49,797 nucleotides of DNA. Origin: Variovorax sp. KK3 (GTDB lineage: Bacteria > Pseudomonadota > Gammaproteobacteria > Burkholderiales > Burkholderiaceae_C). Of the stretch, positions 15,855-24,350 are shown piece after piece. Position numbers and translations under genes: made by a program. The notes under the pieces were generated by a model. The model did no database searches. It was not told the origin of the DNA and saw only the letters and a list, made by a program, of their open reading frames with translations. The DNA is taken from the NCBI RefSeq assembly GCF_001984055.1, contig NZ_LYVO01000051.1, positions 1 through 49,797 of the forward strand, given 5' to 3'. Numbering within the stretch: the first letter of the stretch is position 1; each line of letters starts with the position of its first letter.

Positions 15855-16799
15855 ATGAGCGAAGGAAAAGCGCGCATCGTCGTCAAGCGGGTCAAGGGCG
15901 GCGGCGGTGGACACCACGGCGGCGCCTGGAAGATCGCCTTTGCCGACTTCATGACGGCCATGATGGCCTTCTTCCTGGTGATGTGGCTGCTGTCGAGCGC
16001 ATCGCCCAAGCAGCGCGCAGGCATTGCCGAACACTTTCGGATGCCGCTGAAGGTGGCGCTCACCGGCGGTGACAAGAGCAGCACCAGCGCGAGCGTGATC
16101 CCGGGCGGCGGCATGGACCCGTCGACCACCAACGACGGCGAGGTGCGCCTGGCCCAGGCCGACACGGAGAACTCGGAAGACACGGCCGACAACGACCGCC
16201 TGGAGAGCATGAAGAAGCGGCTCGACGACCTGATCGAGAGCAGCCCGGTCTTCAAGCAGTTCCGCTCGCAGATCCTGATCGACATCACGACCGAGGGCCT
16301 GCGCCTGCAGATCGTCGACAACGAGAACCGCCCGATGTTCGACCTGGCCAGCGCGCGGCTGCTGCCGCACGTGCGGCTGATCCTGCGCGAGATCGGGCCG
16401 GCGCTCAACGAGCTGCCCAACAAGCTCACGCTGTCGGGCCACACCGATGCCATCGTCTACACCAACGGCGACCGCGCCTACGGCAACTGGGAGTTGTCGG
16501 CCGACCGCGCCAATGCCTCGCGCCGCGAGCTGGTGATGGGCGGCATGGTCGAGAACAAGGTGCTGCGCGTGGTCGGCCTGGCCGACAGCCAGCACATGGA
16601 CAAGGCCGAGCCGCGCAACCCGATCAACCGGCGCATCAGCATCGTCGTGCTCAACCACCGCACGCAGCAGCAGATCGAGCGCGAGAACAGCGGCAACGGC
16701 AACGGCACCACGCGCGCCGGCCGGCCGCAGCGCGCCGCGCCACCGACCGACAACGTCAAGGTGACGGCCTACAAGGGCCCGGCACTCGCGACGAACTGA
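15855..16799 (+). CDS. motB: Flagellar motor stator protein MotB
   Basis: A 314-residue stator subunit anchored to peptidoglycan. The single membrane segment with the ion-carrying aspartate is seen in KIAFADFMTAMMAFFLVMWL (about residues 28-47). The C-terminal OmpA-like domain has the peptidoglycan-binding pattern LSGHTDAI and NRRISIVVL. The N-terminus is basic (KARIVVKRVKGGGGGHHGG), as usual. The ion used (proton or sodium) is not determined from this alone, but the MotA/B type suggests protons. Confidence 0.97.
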   Translation: MSEGKARIVVKRVKGGGGGHHGGAWKIAFADFMTAMMAFFLVMWLLSSASPKQRAGIAEHFRMPLKVALTGGDKSSTSASVIPGGGMDPSTTNDGEVRLAQADTENSEDTADNDRLESMKKRLDDLIESSPVFKQFRSQILIDITTEGLRLQIVDNENRPMFDLASARLLPHVRLILREIGPALNELPNKLTLSGHTDAIVYTNGDRAYGNWELSADRANASRRELVMGGMVENKVLRVVGLADSQHMDKAEPRNPINRRISIVVLNHRTQQQIERENSGNGNGTTRAGRPQRAAPPTDNVKVTAYKGPALATN

Positions 16800-16832
16800 C
16801 ACGGCTCCGAGAAGCCGGCAACCGAGCAATCC

Positions 16833-18911
16833 ATGGATCTCAGTCAATTCACACAGGCATTTTTCGTCGAGGCGGTGGAGCTGCTGTCGGAGATGGAGCA
16901 GCTGCTGCTCGAACTCGACGTCACCGCGCCCGATGCGGAGCACGTCGCGGCCATCTTCCGGGCCGCGCATTCGATCAAGGGCGGTGCCGCCACCTTCGGC
17001 TTCACCGCCCTCACCGACACCACGCACCTGCTCGAGACCCTGCTGGACCGCGCGCGCCATGGCCAGCTGCGCCTGAGCGCGCCGATGGTCGACGCCTTTT
17101 TGGAAACGAAGGACGCCTTGCAAGAACAACTGACGGCCTACCAGGCGGGCCATGAACCCGAGCCTGAACGGGTGGCGCGGATCTGCGCCGTGCTTCAACA
17201 GCTGGCGATGGAGAACGAGGCCGCCGACCACGCGACCGCACCCGCGTCCAAGCCGGCACCGGTCGCCGTGGCAGCGACCGTCCAGGCCGCATCCGCTGAG
17301 CCGGCAGGGCAGGGCGCCCTCGACGTGCGCTTCTCCGGCCTGTCGGACAGCGAATGCGACCTGCTGGCGGACGAACTCGCGAACCTGGGGCAGGTGCGCT
17401 CGCGCACGCGCAGCGGCGAGCAGCTGACCGTGGTGCTCGACACCACCTGCAGCCCGGACGACATCGTGGCCGTGTGCTGCTTCGTGATCGACGAGTCGCA
17501 GATTCACATCACTTCCGCCACGCCCACCGCGCACACCGCGCATGCCGAGCCCGAGGCCGGGCAAGTTCAGCCCGTGCAAGCGCCTCTTGCCGAGGCGGCT
17601 GCGCCGGCGCCGGATCGATCGGCCGCCGACGCCATCGAACCCGCACAGGCCGCCGCACCGAAGGCCGCCGCTGCCTCGGCGACGGCCAAGGAGTCCAGCT
17701 CGATCCGCGTCGACGTCGAGAAGGTCGACCAGCTGATCAACCTGGTGGGCGAACTGGTGATCACGCAGTCGATGCTGACGCAGGCCTCGACCATGCTCGA
17801 CCCGGTGGCCTACGAACGCTTCCTCAGCGGCCTGGGCCACCTGGAGCGCAACGCGCGCGACCTGCAGGAATCGGTGATGTCCATCCGCATGATGCCGATG
17901 GACTACGTGTTCAGCCGCTTCCCGCGCGTGATCCGCGACGTCAGCGCCAAGCTGGGCAAGCAGGTGCGGCTGGACACCTACGGCAAGGAAACCGAGCTCG
18001 ACAAGGGTCTCATCGAGCGCATCGTCGACCCGCTGACCCACCTGGTGCGCAACAGCCTGGACCACGGCATCGAGACGCCCGAGCAGCGCCTGGCCAAGGG
18101 CAAGGACGCGACCGGCCAGCTGCTGCTGTCGGCGCAGCACCACGGCGGCAACATCGTGATCGAGGTCAGCGACGACGGCGCCGGCCTCAATCGCGAGAAG
18201 ATCCTCGCCAAGGCCCGCCAGCAGGGCCTCGCCGTGAGCGACGCCATGCCCGACGACGAGGTCTGGCAGCTGATCTTCGCGGCGGGCTTCTCCACCGCCG
18301 AGCAGGTCACCGACATCTCGGGGCGCGGCGTCGGCATGGACGTGGTCAAGCGCAACATCCAGGAGATGGGCGGCCACGTCGAGATCGCCTCGCGCGAAGG
18401 GCGTGGCACCACCACGCGCATCGTTCTGCCGCTCACGCTGGCCATCCTCAACGGCATGTCGGTCAAGGTGGGCGACGAGGCCTACATCCTGCCGCTGTCT
18501 TACGTCATCGAGTCGTTGCAGCCGCTGCCGGAGCACCTGCACTCGATCACCGCCGACGGGCACGTGATCAAGGTGCGCGGCGAATACCTGCCGCTGATCG
18601 AGCTGCACCGCGTGTTCGACGTGGCCAACGCGCAGACCCAGCCCACGCAGGGCATCCTGGTCATCGTGCAGGCCGACGACACGCGCTTCGCGCTGCTGGT
18701 GGACGAACTGCTCGGCCAGCACCAGGTGGTGGTGAAGAACCTCGAGACCAACTACCGCAAGGTGCCCGGCATCTCGGCCGCCACCATCCTGGGCGACGGC
18801 AGCGTGGCTTTCATCATCGACGTGGGCGCCATGCCGCGCATCCAGCGGGCGCAGGCCGCGAGCGTGGCGGCGCTGGCAGGTGCATCGAGACTGGGCGCGT
18901 TGGCCGCCTGA
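16833..18911 (+). CDS. cheA: Chemotaxis histidine kinase CheA
   Basis: A 692-residue kinase that phosphorylates CheY and CheB. Domains in order: Hpt with phospho-acceptor His46 (FRAAHSIKGGAATFGF); a P2-like response-regulator-binding domain at about 165-230; Ala/Pro linker; dimerisation helices (VEKVDQLINLVGELVITQSM); HATPase with DPLTHLVRNSLDHGIE (N box) and VSDDGAGLN (G1 box); and a C-terminal CheW-like domain. All key motifs are intact. No cheW follows it, which is unusual for this locus type. Confidence 0.98.
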   Translation: MDLSQFTQAFFVEAVELLSEMEQLLLELDVTAPDAEHVAAIFRAAHSIKGGAATFGFTALTDTTHLLETLLDRARHGQLRLSAPMVDAFLETKDALQEQLTAYQAGHEPEPERVARICAVLQQLAMENEAADHATAPASKPAPVAVAATVQAASAEPAGQGALDVRFSGLSDSECDLLADELANLGQVRSRTRSGEQLTVVLDTTCSPDDIVAVCCFVIDESQIHITSATPTAHTAHAEPEAGQVQPVQAPLAEAAAPAPDRSAADAIEPAQAAAPKAAAASATAKESSSIRVDVEKVDQLINLVGELVITQSMLTQASTMLDPVAYERFLSGLGHLERNARDLQESVMSIRMMPMDYVFSRFPRVIRDVSAKLGKQVRLDTYGKETELDKGLIERIVDPLTHLVRNSLDHGIETPEQRLAKGKDATGQLLLSAQHHGGNIVIEVSDDGAGLNREKILAKARQQGLAVSDAMPDDEVWQLIFAAGFSTAEQVTDISGRGVGMDVVKRNIQEMGGHVEIASREGRGTTTRIVLPLTLAILNGMSVKVGDEAYILPLSYVIESLQPLPEHLHSITADGHVIKVRGEYLPLIELHRVFDVANAQTQPTQGILVIVQADDTRFALLVDELLGQHQVVVKNLETNYRKVPGISAATILGDGSVAFIIDVGAMPRIQRAQAASVAALAGASRLGALAA

Positions 18912-18928
18912 ACCAGGGGAACCGAGTC

Positions 18929-20224
18929 ATGCGCTTCGACATCTTCCGGCGCCACACGCAAGACACCGCGCCGATGCCCTTGCCCGAGCCCGACGCCGGC
19001 GGCTACGTGACCTACACCCAGCTGCTCGACCCGGCCCGCCGGGTCATGGGCTACCGCATGGGCTGGCGGCCGGCCGCACCGGGGGCGGGCAGCGACGCCG
19101 TGTCGCGGTTCAAGGCGCTCGCCACCTGCGTCGGCGAGCACCTCAACGACGGCCGCGGCGGCTGGGCGCTGGGCCGCACGCTGCTGTTCTTCGACATGAG
19201 CTTCGAGACCATCGTGGCCGGCGAGCTGCAGATGCTGCCGGCCGAGAACGTCGTTCTGTGCATCGGCTCGAACGTGCTCGACAGCGAAGACCTGCGCCCG
19301 ATCCTTCTGTTCATGCGCGAGCAGGGCTTCGGCTTCATGCTGTGCGGTGCCGATGCGCTGCCGCAGGACGACGAAGCGCGTTCGCTCATCACCCATTTCG
19401 ACGTCGGCACCGGCGAGCCGCAGCGCGTGCAGAGCCTGCGCGCCGCGCTGGAGCCGGGGCACCCGCCGATCCAGTTCATCGCGACGCAGGTCGGCGACTG
19501 GCAGGATTTCGACGCCTGCGCCGCGCAGCAGATCGACGTGTTCGTGGAGGGCCAGGCCCTCGTGCCTGCGGGCGAAGAAGACGAGCCCGGCAGCCGCACG
19601 CTGCAGCCCGAGGCGATGGCGATCGTGAACCTCATGCAGATGATCCAGCGCAACGACGAGCTGCGCGACATCGAGTCCGTGCTCAAGCGCGACGCGGTGC
19701 TCACCTATCGGCTGCTGCGCTACATCAATTCGCCGGCCATCGGTGCGGGCGTCGAAATCCATTCGCTCCGCCACGCGGTCACGATGCTCGGCTACGCGCC
19801 GCTGCTGCGCTGGCTGTCGGTGCTGCTGGCCACCAGCAATGCGAAGGCCAGCCCGCCGTTCATGACCAAGAAGGCCATCATGCGCGGCCGCTTCGTCGAG
19901 CTGATGGGCAAGGGCATGCTGTCGTCCGGCGACGCCGACAACCTGTTCGTGGTCGGCATGTTCTCGCTGATCGACCGCCTGCTCGGCGTGCCGATGGCGG
20001 AAGTGGTGCGCAAGGTGCAGCTGAACGAGGCGGTGCTGCAGGCGATCCTGTCGCGCGACGGCGCCTACGGGCCCTTCCTGTCGCTCGCCGAGAGCTGCGA
20101 GGAAGATGGCGCGCGCGCCGCGAGCCTCGCCGAGTCGCTGTTCCTGAGCGCGGACCAGGTCAACGCCGCGCACCTGGCGGCGCTGGCCTGGGCGCAGGAC
20201 CTGGCGCCCGTGGTGGCCGAGTGA
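18929..20224 (+). CDS. EAL/HDOD-type signalling protein with degenerate EAL part
   Basis: A 431-residue protein of the YuxH-like class. The N-terminal half looks like a remnant EAL domain (YTQLLDPARRVMGYRMGWRP) but lacks the Glu-Ala-Leu catalytic signature, so c-di-GMP hydrolysis is unlikely. The C-terminal half fits an HDOD domain (LKRDAVLTYRLLRYINSPA, then LRHAVTMLGYAPLLRWLSVL). It occupies the place where cheW and a receptor gene usually lie, between cheA and cheR. A role in motility or c-di-GMP signalling is inferred from location only. Confidence 0.8.
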   Translation: MRFDIFRRHTQDTAPMPLPEPDAGGYVTYTQLLDPARRVMGYRMGWRPAAPGAGSDAVSRFKALATCVGEHLNDGRGGWALGRTLLFFDMSFETIVAGELQMLPAENVVLCIGSNVLDSEDLRPILLFMREQGFGFMLCGADALPQDDEARSLITHFDVGTGEPQRVQSLRAALEPGHPPIQFIATQVGDWQDFDACAAQQIDVFVEGQALVPAGEEDEPGSRTLQPEAMAIVNLMQMIQRNDELRDIESVLKRDAVLTYRLLRYINSPAIGAGVEIHSLRHAVTMLGYAPLLRWLSVLLATSNAKASPPFMTKKAIMRGRFVELMGKGMLSSGDADNLFVVGMFSLIDRLLGVPMAEVVRKVQLNEAVLQAILSRDGAYGPFLSLAESCEEDGARAASLAESLFLSADQVNAAHLAALAWAQDLAPVVAE

Positions 20225-20272
20225 AGAAGGCACGCGAGATGCAAAGCCTTCTTCCGATCGATCGATTTTTTT
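20223..20272 (+). terminator. Hairpin and T-run before cheR, possible attenuator
   Basis: GAAGAAGGC (20223-20231) pairs perfectly with GCCTTCTTC (20246-20254) around a 14-base loop. A run of seven T follows at 20266-20272, but 11 bases beyond the stem, so the arrangement is not a classical intrinsic terminator. It could reduce read-through into cheR. The intervening CGATCGATCGAT repeat recurs upstream of flhB. Confidence 0.4.
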
Positions 20273-20293
20273 GTTTCGAAGCAGGTGAGCGAC

Positions 20294-21151
20294 ATGGTGG
20301 TTGAAGCTCAGGCGCGCGCGCCGGTCGTGAACGCCGAGTTCGTCTTCACCGACCACGATTTTTCCCGCATCCGCACGCTGATCCACCGCCGCGCCGGCAT
20401 CGCGCTGGGCGAGCAGAAGCGGCAGATGGTGTACAGCCGGCTGTCGCGCCGCCTGCGCGAGCTGCAGGTGCCCGAGTTCTCGCGCTACCTGGAAATGCTG
20501 GAGTCGAGCCACGACGGCGAGGAGTGGCAGGCCTTCATCAATTCGCTGACCACCAACCTGACCTCCTTCTTCCGCGAGGCGCATCACTTTCCGGTGCTGG
20601 CCGAGCACGTGAAGCGCAGCAAGCAGCCGGTGACCATCTGGTGCGCGGCGGCCTCCACCGGCGAAGAGCCGTACTCCATCGCCATCACATTGGCCGAGGC
20701 GCTGGGCGAACGCGCCGCCACGGCGCGCGTGATCGCCACCGACATCGACACCGGCGTGCTGGCCAAGGCCTCGGCCGGCGTCTTCACCATGGAGCAAGTA
20801 GCCAAGCTGCCGGCCGAGCGGCTGCGGCGCTTCTTCAACAAGGGCACCGGCACCAACGCCGGCAAGGTGCGCGTGCGGCCCGAACTCGCCTCGATGGTGC
20901 GCTTCGAGCGGCTCAACCTGCTGGACCCGGTGTGGCCGGTGAAGGAGCCGGTGGACGCGATCTTCTGCCGCAACGTGATGATCTATTTCGACAAGCCGAC
21001 GCAGAAGAAGATCCTCGACCGCTTCGAGCCGCTGTTGAAGCCCGGGGCGCTGCTGTTCGCAGGGCACTCGGAGAACGCTTCGCTGGTCAGCCCGAGCTTC
21101 AGGACCATCGGGCAGACGGTGTATGTGACGGGTGGGAAGGGCAGGGCATGA
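20294..21151 (+). CDS. cheR: Chemotaxis protein methyltransferase CheR
   Basis: S-adenosylmethionine-dependent enzyme that methylates glutamates on chemoreceptors; 285 residues. The N-terminal helical domain (FSRIRTLIHRRAGIALGEQK) and the methyltransferase core (TIWCAAASTGEEPYSIAITL; VDAIFCRNVMIYFD) are intact. The ATG at 20294 is preferred because AGGTGAG lies at good spacing; a GTG three codons upstream (20285) is also possible. Its stop overlaps the cheD start (ATGA). Confidence 0.97.
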   Translation: MVVEAQARAPVVNAEFVFTDHDFSRIRTLIHRRAGIALGEQKRQMVYSRLSRRLRELQVPEFSRYLEMLESSHDGEEWQAFINSLTTNLTSFFREAHHFPVLAEHVKRSKQPVTIWCAAASTGEEPYSIAITLAEALGERAATARVIATDIDTGVLAKASAGVFTMEQVAKLPAERLRRFFNKGTGTNAGKVRVRPELASMVRFERLNLLDPVWPVKEPVDAIFCRNVMIYFDKPTQKKILDRFEPLLKPGALLFAGHSENASLVSPSFRTIGQTVYVTGGKGRA

Positions 21152-21771
21152 GCCCCATGACCGCTACCGCGCCGGGCTCCATCGCGAGCCACCACTACTT
21201 CGACCGCGACTTCGACCGCATGGCCGTGAAGCTGCTGCCTTCCGAGTACTACGTCACCGCCACCGACACGGTGATGAGCACCGTGCTGGGCTCCTGCGTG
21301 GCGGCCTGCCTGCTCGACCGCGAAGCCGGTGTCGCCGGCATGAACCACTTCATGCTGCCCGAAGACGCCGAGCCGGGCACGCGCGGCCAGGCCGAATCGA
21401 TGCGCTACGGCACCTACGCGATGGAGGTGCTCATCCGCGAGCTGCTGCGTGCCGGCGCACGGCGCGACCGGCTGCAGGCCAAGGTATTCGGCGGGGCGGC
21501 GGTGCTGGCCAACATGACCACGCTCAACATCGGCGACCGCAACGCCGACTTCGTGCTGCGCTACCTGGCGCAGGAGCGCATCGCCATCGCCGCGCAGGAC
21601 CTGCGCGGCCAGCATGCGCGCCGCGTGTGCCTGCTGCCGCACAGCGGCAAGGCGGTGGTGCGCAAACTGCGCACCCAGGTCGACATGCTGTCGGTGCAGC
21701 GCGAAGAGGGCGAGCTGCTGCGCAAGCTCGCGGCCGTCGACCGCAAGAACAAGGGGAGCTGCGTGTCATGA
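21148..21771 (+). CDS. cheD: Chemoreceptor glutamine deamidase CheD
   Basis: Deamidates receptor glutamines to glutamates; 207 residues. The catalytic cysteine and histidine are in the conserved segments VLGSCVAACLLD and GMNHFMLP, and the VFGGA motif follows. The first 25 residues include a HYFDRDF stretch seen in proteobacterial CheD. Start and stop overlap cheR and cheB by four bases each (ATGA), so cheR-cheD-cheB are translationally coupled. Confidence 0.96.
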   Translation: MSPMTATAPGSIASHHYFDRDFDRMAVKLLPSEYYVTATDTVMSTVLGSCVAACLLDREAGVAGMNHFMLPEDAEPGTRGQAESMRYGTYAMEVLIRELLRAGARRDRLQAKVFGGAAVLANMTTLNIGDRNADFVLRYLAQERIAIAAQDLRGQHARRVCLLPHSGKAVVRKLRTQVDMLSVQREEGELLRKLAAVDRKNKGSCVS

Positions 21772-22847
21772 AGAAGATCAAGGTCCTCTGCGTCGACGAT
21801 TCGGCGCTCATCCGCAGCGTGATGACCGAGCTCATCAACAGCCAGCCCGACATGACCGTGGTGGCCACCGCGGCCGACCCGCTGCAGGCGCGCGACCTGA
21901 TCAAGCAGACCAACCCCGACGTGCTGACCCTCGATGTCGAGATGCCGCGCATGGACGGGCTCGACTTCCTCGAAAAGCTCATGCGGCTGCGGCCCATGCC
22001 GGTGGTGATGGTGTCGTCGCTGACCGAGCGCGGCTCTGAAATCGCGCTGCGCGCACTGGAGCTGGGCGCGATCGACTTCGTGACCAAGCCCAAGCTGGGC
22101 GTGCGCGACGGGCTCATGCAATACACGGAGCTGATCGCCGGCAAGGTCCGCGCCGCTTCTCAAGCGCGCCTGATGCCTGCGCGGGCTGCGGCAGCGCAGC
22201 GCGCCGCCGCCGAGGGCGTGCACGAGCCGATGCTGCGCAGCCCGCTGCTGTCGACAGAGAAGCTGATCATCATCGGCGCCTCCACCGGCGGCACCGAAGC
22301 CATCCGCGAAGTGCTGCAGCCGCTGCCGCCCGATGCGCCGGCGGTGCTGATCGCACAGCACATGCCGCCCGGCTTCACGCGTTCGTTCGCGCAGCGGCTG
22401 GACGGCCTGTGCCGCATCCACGTGAAGGAAGCCGAACACGGTGAACGGGTGTTGCCGGGCTATGCCTACATCGCGCCCGGCGGCTGGCACATGTCGCTGG
22501 CCCGCAGCGGCGCCAACTACGTGGCCCAGCTCGACCAGGACCCGCCCGTGAACCGCCACCGCCCGTCGATCGACGTGCTGTTCGATTCGGTGGCCCGGCA
22601 TGCGGGCAAGAACGCGATCGGAATGATCCTGACCGGCATGGGCCGAGACGGCGCCGAAGGCCTGCTGCGCATGAAGCGGGCCGGTGCCCACACCCTGTCG
22701 CAGGACGAGGCGAGCTGCGTCGTCTACGGCATGCCGCGCGAAGCCATGCTGCTGGGCGCCGTCGATGAAGTCGCCCCCCTGAGCGAAATGACGCGCCGCG
22801 TGATGGCGCACCTGCGGACCTTCGGCGAGCGCGCCAACCGGGTCTGA
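21768..22847 (+). CDS. cheB: Chemotaxis methylesterase/response regulator CheB
   Basis: Removes receptor methyl groups when phosphorylated by CheA; 359 residues. The receiver domain has the acidic pair D10-D11 and phospho-acceptor D56 (LTLDVEMPRMDG). A linker of about 50 residues precedes the esterase domain with its Ser (IIGASTGGTEAI), His (AQHMPPGF) and Asp (TGMGRDGAEG) triad. The start ATG overlaps the cheD stop. Confidence 0.98.
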   Translation: MKKIKVLCVDDSALIRSVMTELINSQPDMTVVATAADPLQARDLIKQTNPDVLTLDVEMPRMDGLDFLEKLMRLRPMPVVMVSSLTERGSEIALRALELGAIDFVTKPKLGVRDGLMQYTELIAGKVRAASQARLMPARAAAAQRAAAEGVHEPMLRSPLLSTEKLIIIGASTGGTEAIREVLQPLPPDAPAVLIAQHMPPGFTRSFAQRLDGLCRIHVKEAEHGERVLPGYAYIAPGGWHMSLARSGANYVAQLDQDPPVNRHRPSIDVLFDSVARHAGKNAIGMILTGMGRDGAEGLLRMKRAGAHTLSQDEASCVVYGMPREAMLLGAVDEVAPLSEMTRRVMAHLRTFGERANRV

Positions 22848-22893
22848 ACCGAGTCCCACCCTGAAACATTGAACTGCTGAAGCTGGAGAACAC

Positions 22894-23292
22894 GTGATTG
22901 ACAAGAGCATCAAGATCCTGGTCGTGGACGACTTCCCGACCATGCGCCGCATCGTGCGCAACCTGCTGAAGGAGCTGGACTTCCTCAACGTCGACGAGGC
23001 CGAGGACGGCGCCGCCGGCCTCGAGAAGCTGCGCGGCGGCAACTTCGGCTTCGTGGTGTCGGACTGGAACATGCCCAACATGGACGGCCTGACCATGCTC
23101 AAGACCATCCGCGCCGACCCCGAGCTGGCCAGGCTGCCGGTGCTGATGGTCACCGCCGAGGCCAAGAAGGAGAACATCATCGCCGCGGCGCAGGCCGGTG
23201 CCAACGGCTATGTGGTGAAGCCATTCACGGCGGCGACGCTCGAAGAGAAGCTCACGAAGATCTTCGAAAAACTTCAAAAAGAGGCCGCATAG
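22894..23292 (+). CDS. cheY: Chemotaxis response regulator CheY
   Basis: Single-domain receiver of 132 residues that binds FliM when phosphorylated. The acidic pocket is D12-D13 with phospho-acceptor D57 (VVSDWNMPNMDG), and the conserved Thr (MVTAEAKKEN) and Lys (GYVVKPF) are present. The start is a GTG seven bases after GGAGAA. CheZ, its phosphatase, follows, with the structured repeat at 23299-23395 between them. Confidence 0.98.
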   Translation: MIDKSIKILVVDDFPTMRRIVRNLLKELDFLNVDEAEDGAAGLEKLRGGNFGFVVSDWNMPNMDGLTMLKTIRADPELARLPVLMVTAEAKKENIIAAAQAGANGYVVKPFTAATLEEKLTKIFEKLQKEAA

Positions 23293-23298
23293 GATGTT

Positions 23299-23395
23299 GC
23301 TCTCCCCCAGGCTCCCCCACTTCGTGTGGTCCGCCAACCCCCTCACCGGGGGCAACACCAGCGGCCCGGCAAAGCCGGTTCCGCGGTGGTCCCCG
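23299..23395 (+). repeat. Dispersed structured intergenic repeat, copy 2
   Basis: This 97-base copy begins seven bases after the cheY stop and ends 38 bases before cheZ. It is nearly identical to the transcribed strand of copy 1: same CCCCC-tcac-CGGGGG hairpin, same CCGGC-aaa-GCCGG hairpin, and an outer stem between ACCAGCGG and CCGCGGTGGT. Differences from copy 1 lie mostly in the first third and in the outer stem. It must be transcribed with cheY and cheZ. Confidence 0.9.
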
Positions 23396-23433
23396 AACTG
23401 CGCATCGCTTCGCCGCGCGATGGAGGAAACGAC

Positions 23434-24084
23434 ATGACATACACCATGGCCGAAACCAATCAGGGCAACACGCACGACGAACTGCTGGGCCGCATCGGCC
23501 AGCTGACGCGCCAGCTGCGCGAGGGCCTGCGCGAGCTGGGCCTCGACAAGCAGGTCGAACGCGCCGCCCAGGCCATCCCCGATGCGCGCGACCGCCTGAG
23601 CTACGTCGCCACCATGACCGAGCGGGCCGCGCACCGCGCCCTCAACGCCATCGACGTCGCCCAGCCCATGCAGGAGGCGCTGTCGAACGGCGCCAAGGAC
23701 CTGAGCGGCCGCTGGGACCAGTGGTTCGCCAACCCGATCGAGCTGAACGATGCGCGCGAGCTCGTGATGGACACGCGCGGTTACCTGCAGCAGGTGCCCG
23801 AACGCGCCGGCGCCATCAACTCGCAGCTCATGGAGATCATGATGGCGCAGGACTTCCAGGACCTCACCGGCCAGGTCATCAAGAAGATGATGGACGTGGT
23901 CAACGAGGTCGAGACGCAGCTGCTGCAGGTGCTGATCGACAACGCGCCGGCCGAGAAGCGGGCCGATTTCGCGTCGAGCGAGCAAGCCGGGCTGATGAAC
24001 GGGCCGCAGATCAAGGCGAACAACCCCGAGGCGGTGACGGACCAGGCGCAGGTGGATGATTTGCTGGAGAGCCTGGGCTTCTGA
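23434..24084 (+). CDS. cheZ: CheY-phosphate phosphatase CheZ
   Basis: A 216-residue helical protein that speeds dephosphorylation of CheY-P. The active-site segment QDFQDLTGQVIKKMMDVV with the catalytic Asp and Gln is present. The C-terminal CheY-binding helix ends DDLLESLGF, as in other CheZ. The ATG at 23434 follows GGAGGA closely; extensions upstream run into the repeat. It is the last gene of the plus-strand chemotaxis run before the antisense island. Confidence 0.96.
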   Translation: MTYTMAETNQGNTHDELLGRIGQLTRQLREGLRELGLDKQVERAAQAIPDARDRLSYVATMTERAAHRALNAIDVAQPMQEALSNGAKDLSGRWDQWFANPIELNDARELVMDTRGYLQQVPERAGAINSQLMEIMMAQDFQDLTGQVIKKMMDVVNEVETQLLQVLIDNAPAEKRADFASSEQAGLMNGPQIKANNPEAVTDQAQVDDLLESLGF

Positions 24085-24118
24085 GCGCTACGCCGCGCGG
24101 GTTCGTACAGATGCCTGG

Positions 24119-24350
24119 CTAACTGTCATCGTTGTCATCCAGCGTCGGAATTCGCAGCTGGATGTCGCCCTTGGGCGGCTCGAAGTCGATGTCGCCGCCA
24201 TCCTCCATGGCGAGCGCTTCCATGAGGTCTATGGACAACAACACGATGCTCCTTATTGCCTCTCAGGGCGACGATTGCTTTGGCCGCCTCCCGACGTCTG
24301 ATGTCCCAGTGACGGCCACCGCACTTGATCAATATTTGATGGCCGCCCAA
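24119..24350 (-). pseudogene. Small frameshifted gene at the end of the island
   Basis: Two overlapping minus-strand frames read as parts of one protein. The first (from a TTG at 24350, overlapping the previous gene) gives a coding-like stretch with DIRRREAAKAIVALRGNKEH. After a GTTGTTGT repeat at about 24236-24244 the frame changes and gives a well-formed acidic end, SIDLMEALAMEDGGDIDFEP to DDNDDS and a stop at 24119. The span is 3n+1 bases, so one extra base explains it. Alternatively the second part is a separate 41-residue gene starting at GTG 24244, since AAGGAG lies four bases upstream. I do not recognise the protein. Confidence 0.5.

Noticed and set aside
14850..18722. Open frame of 1290 codons on the minus strand across motA, motB and cheA
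   Set aside because: It is antisense to three well-identified genes and its product is His/Arg/Ala-rich without any domain; it is a codon-position shadow of GC-rich genes.
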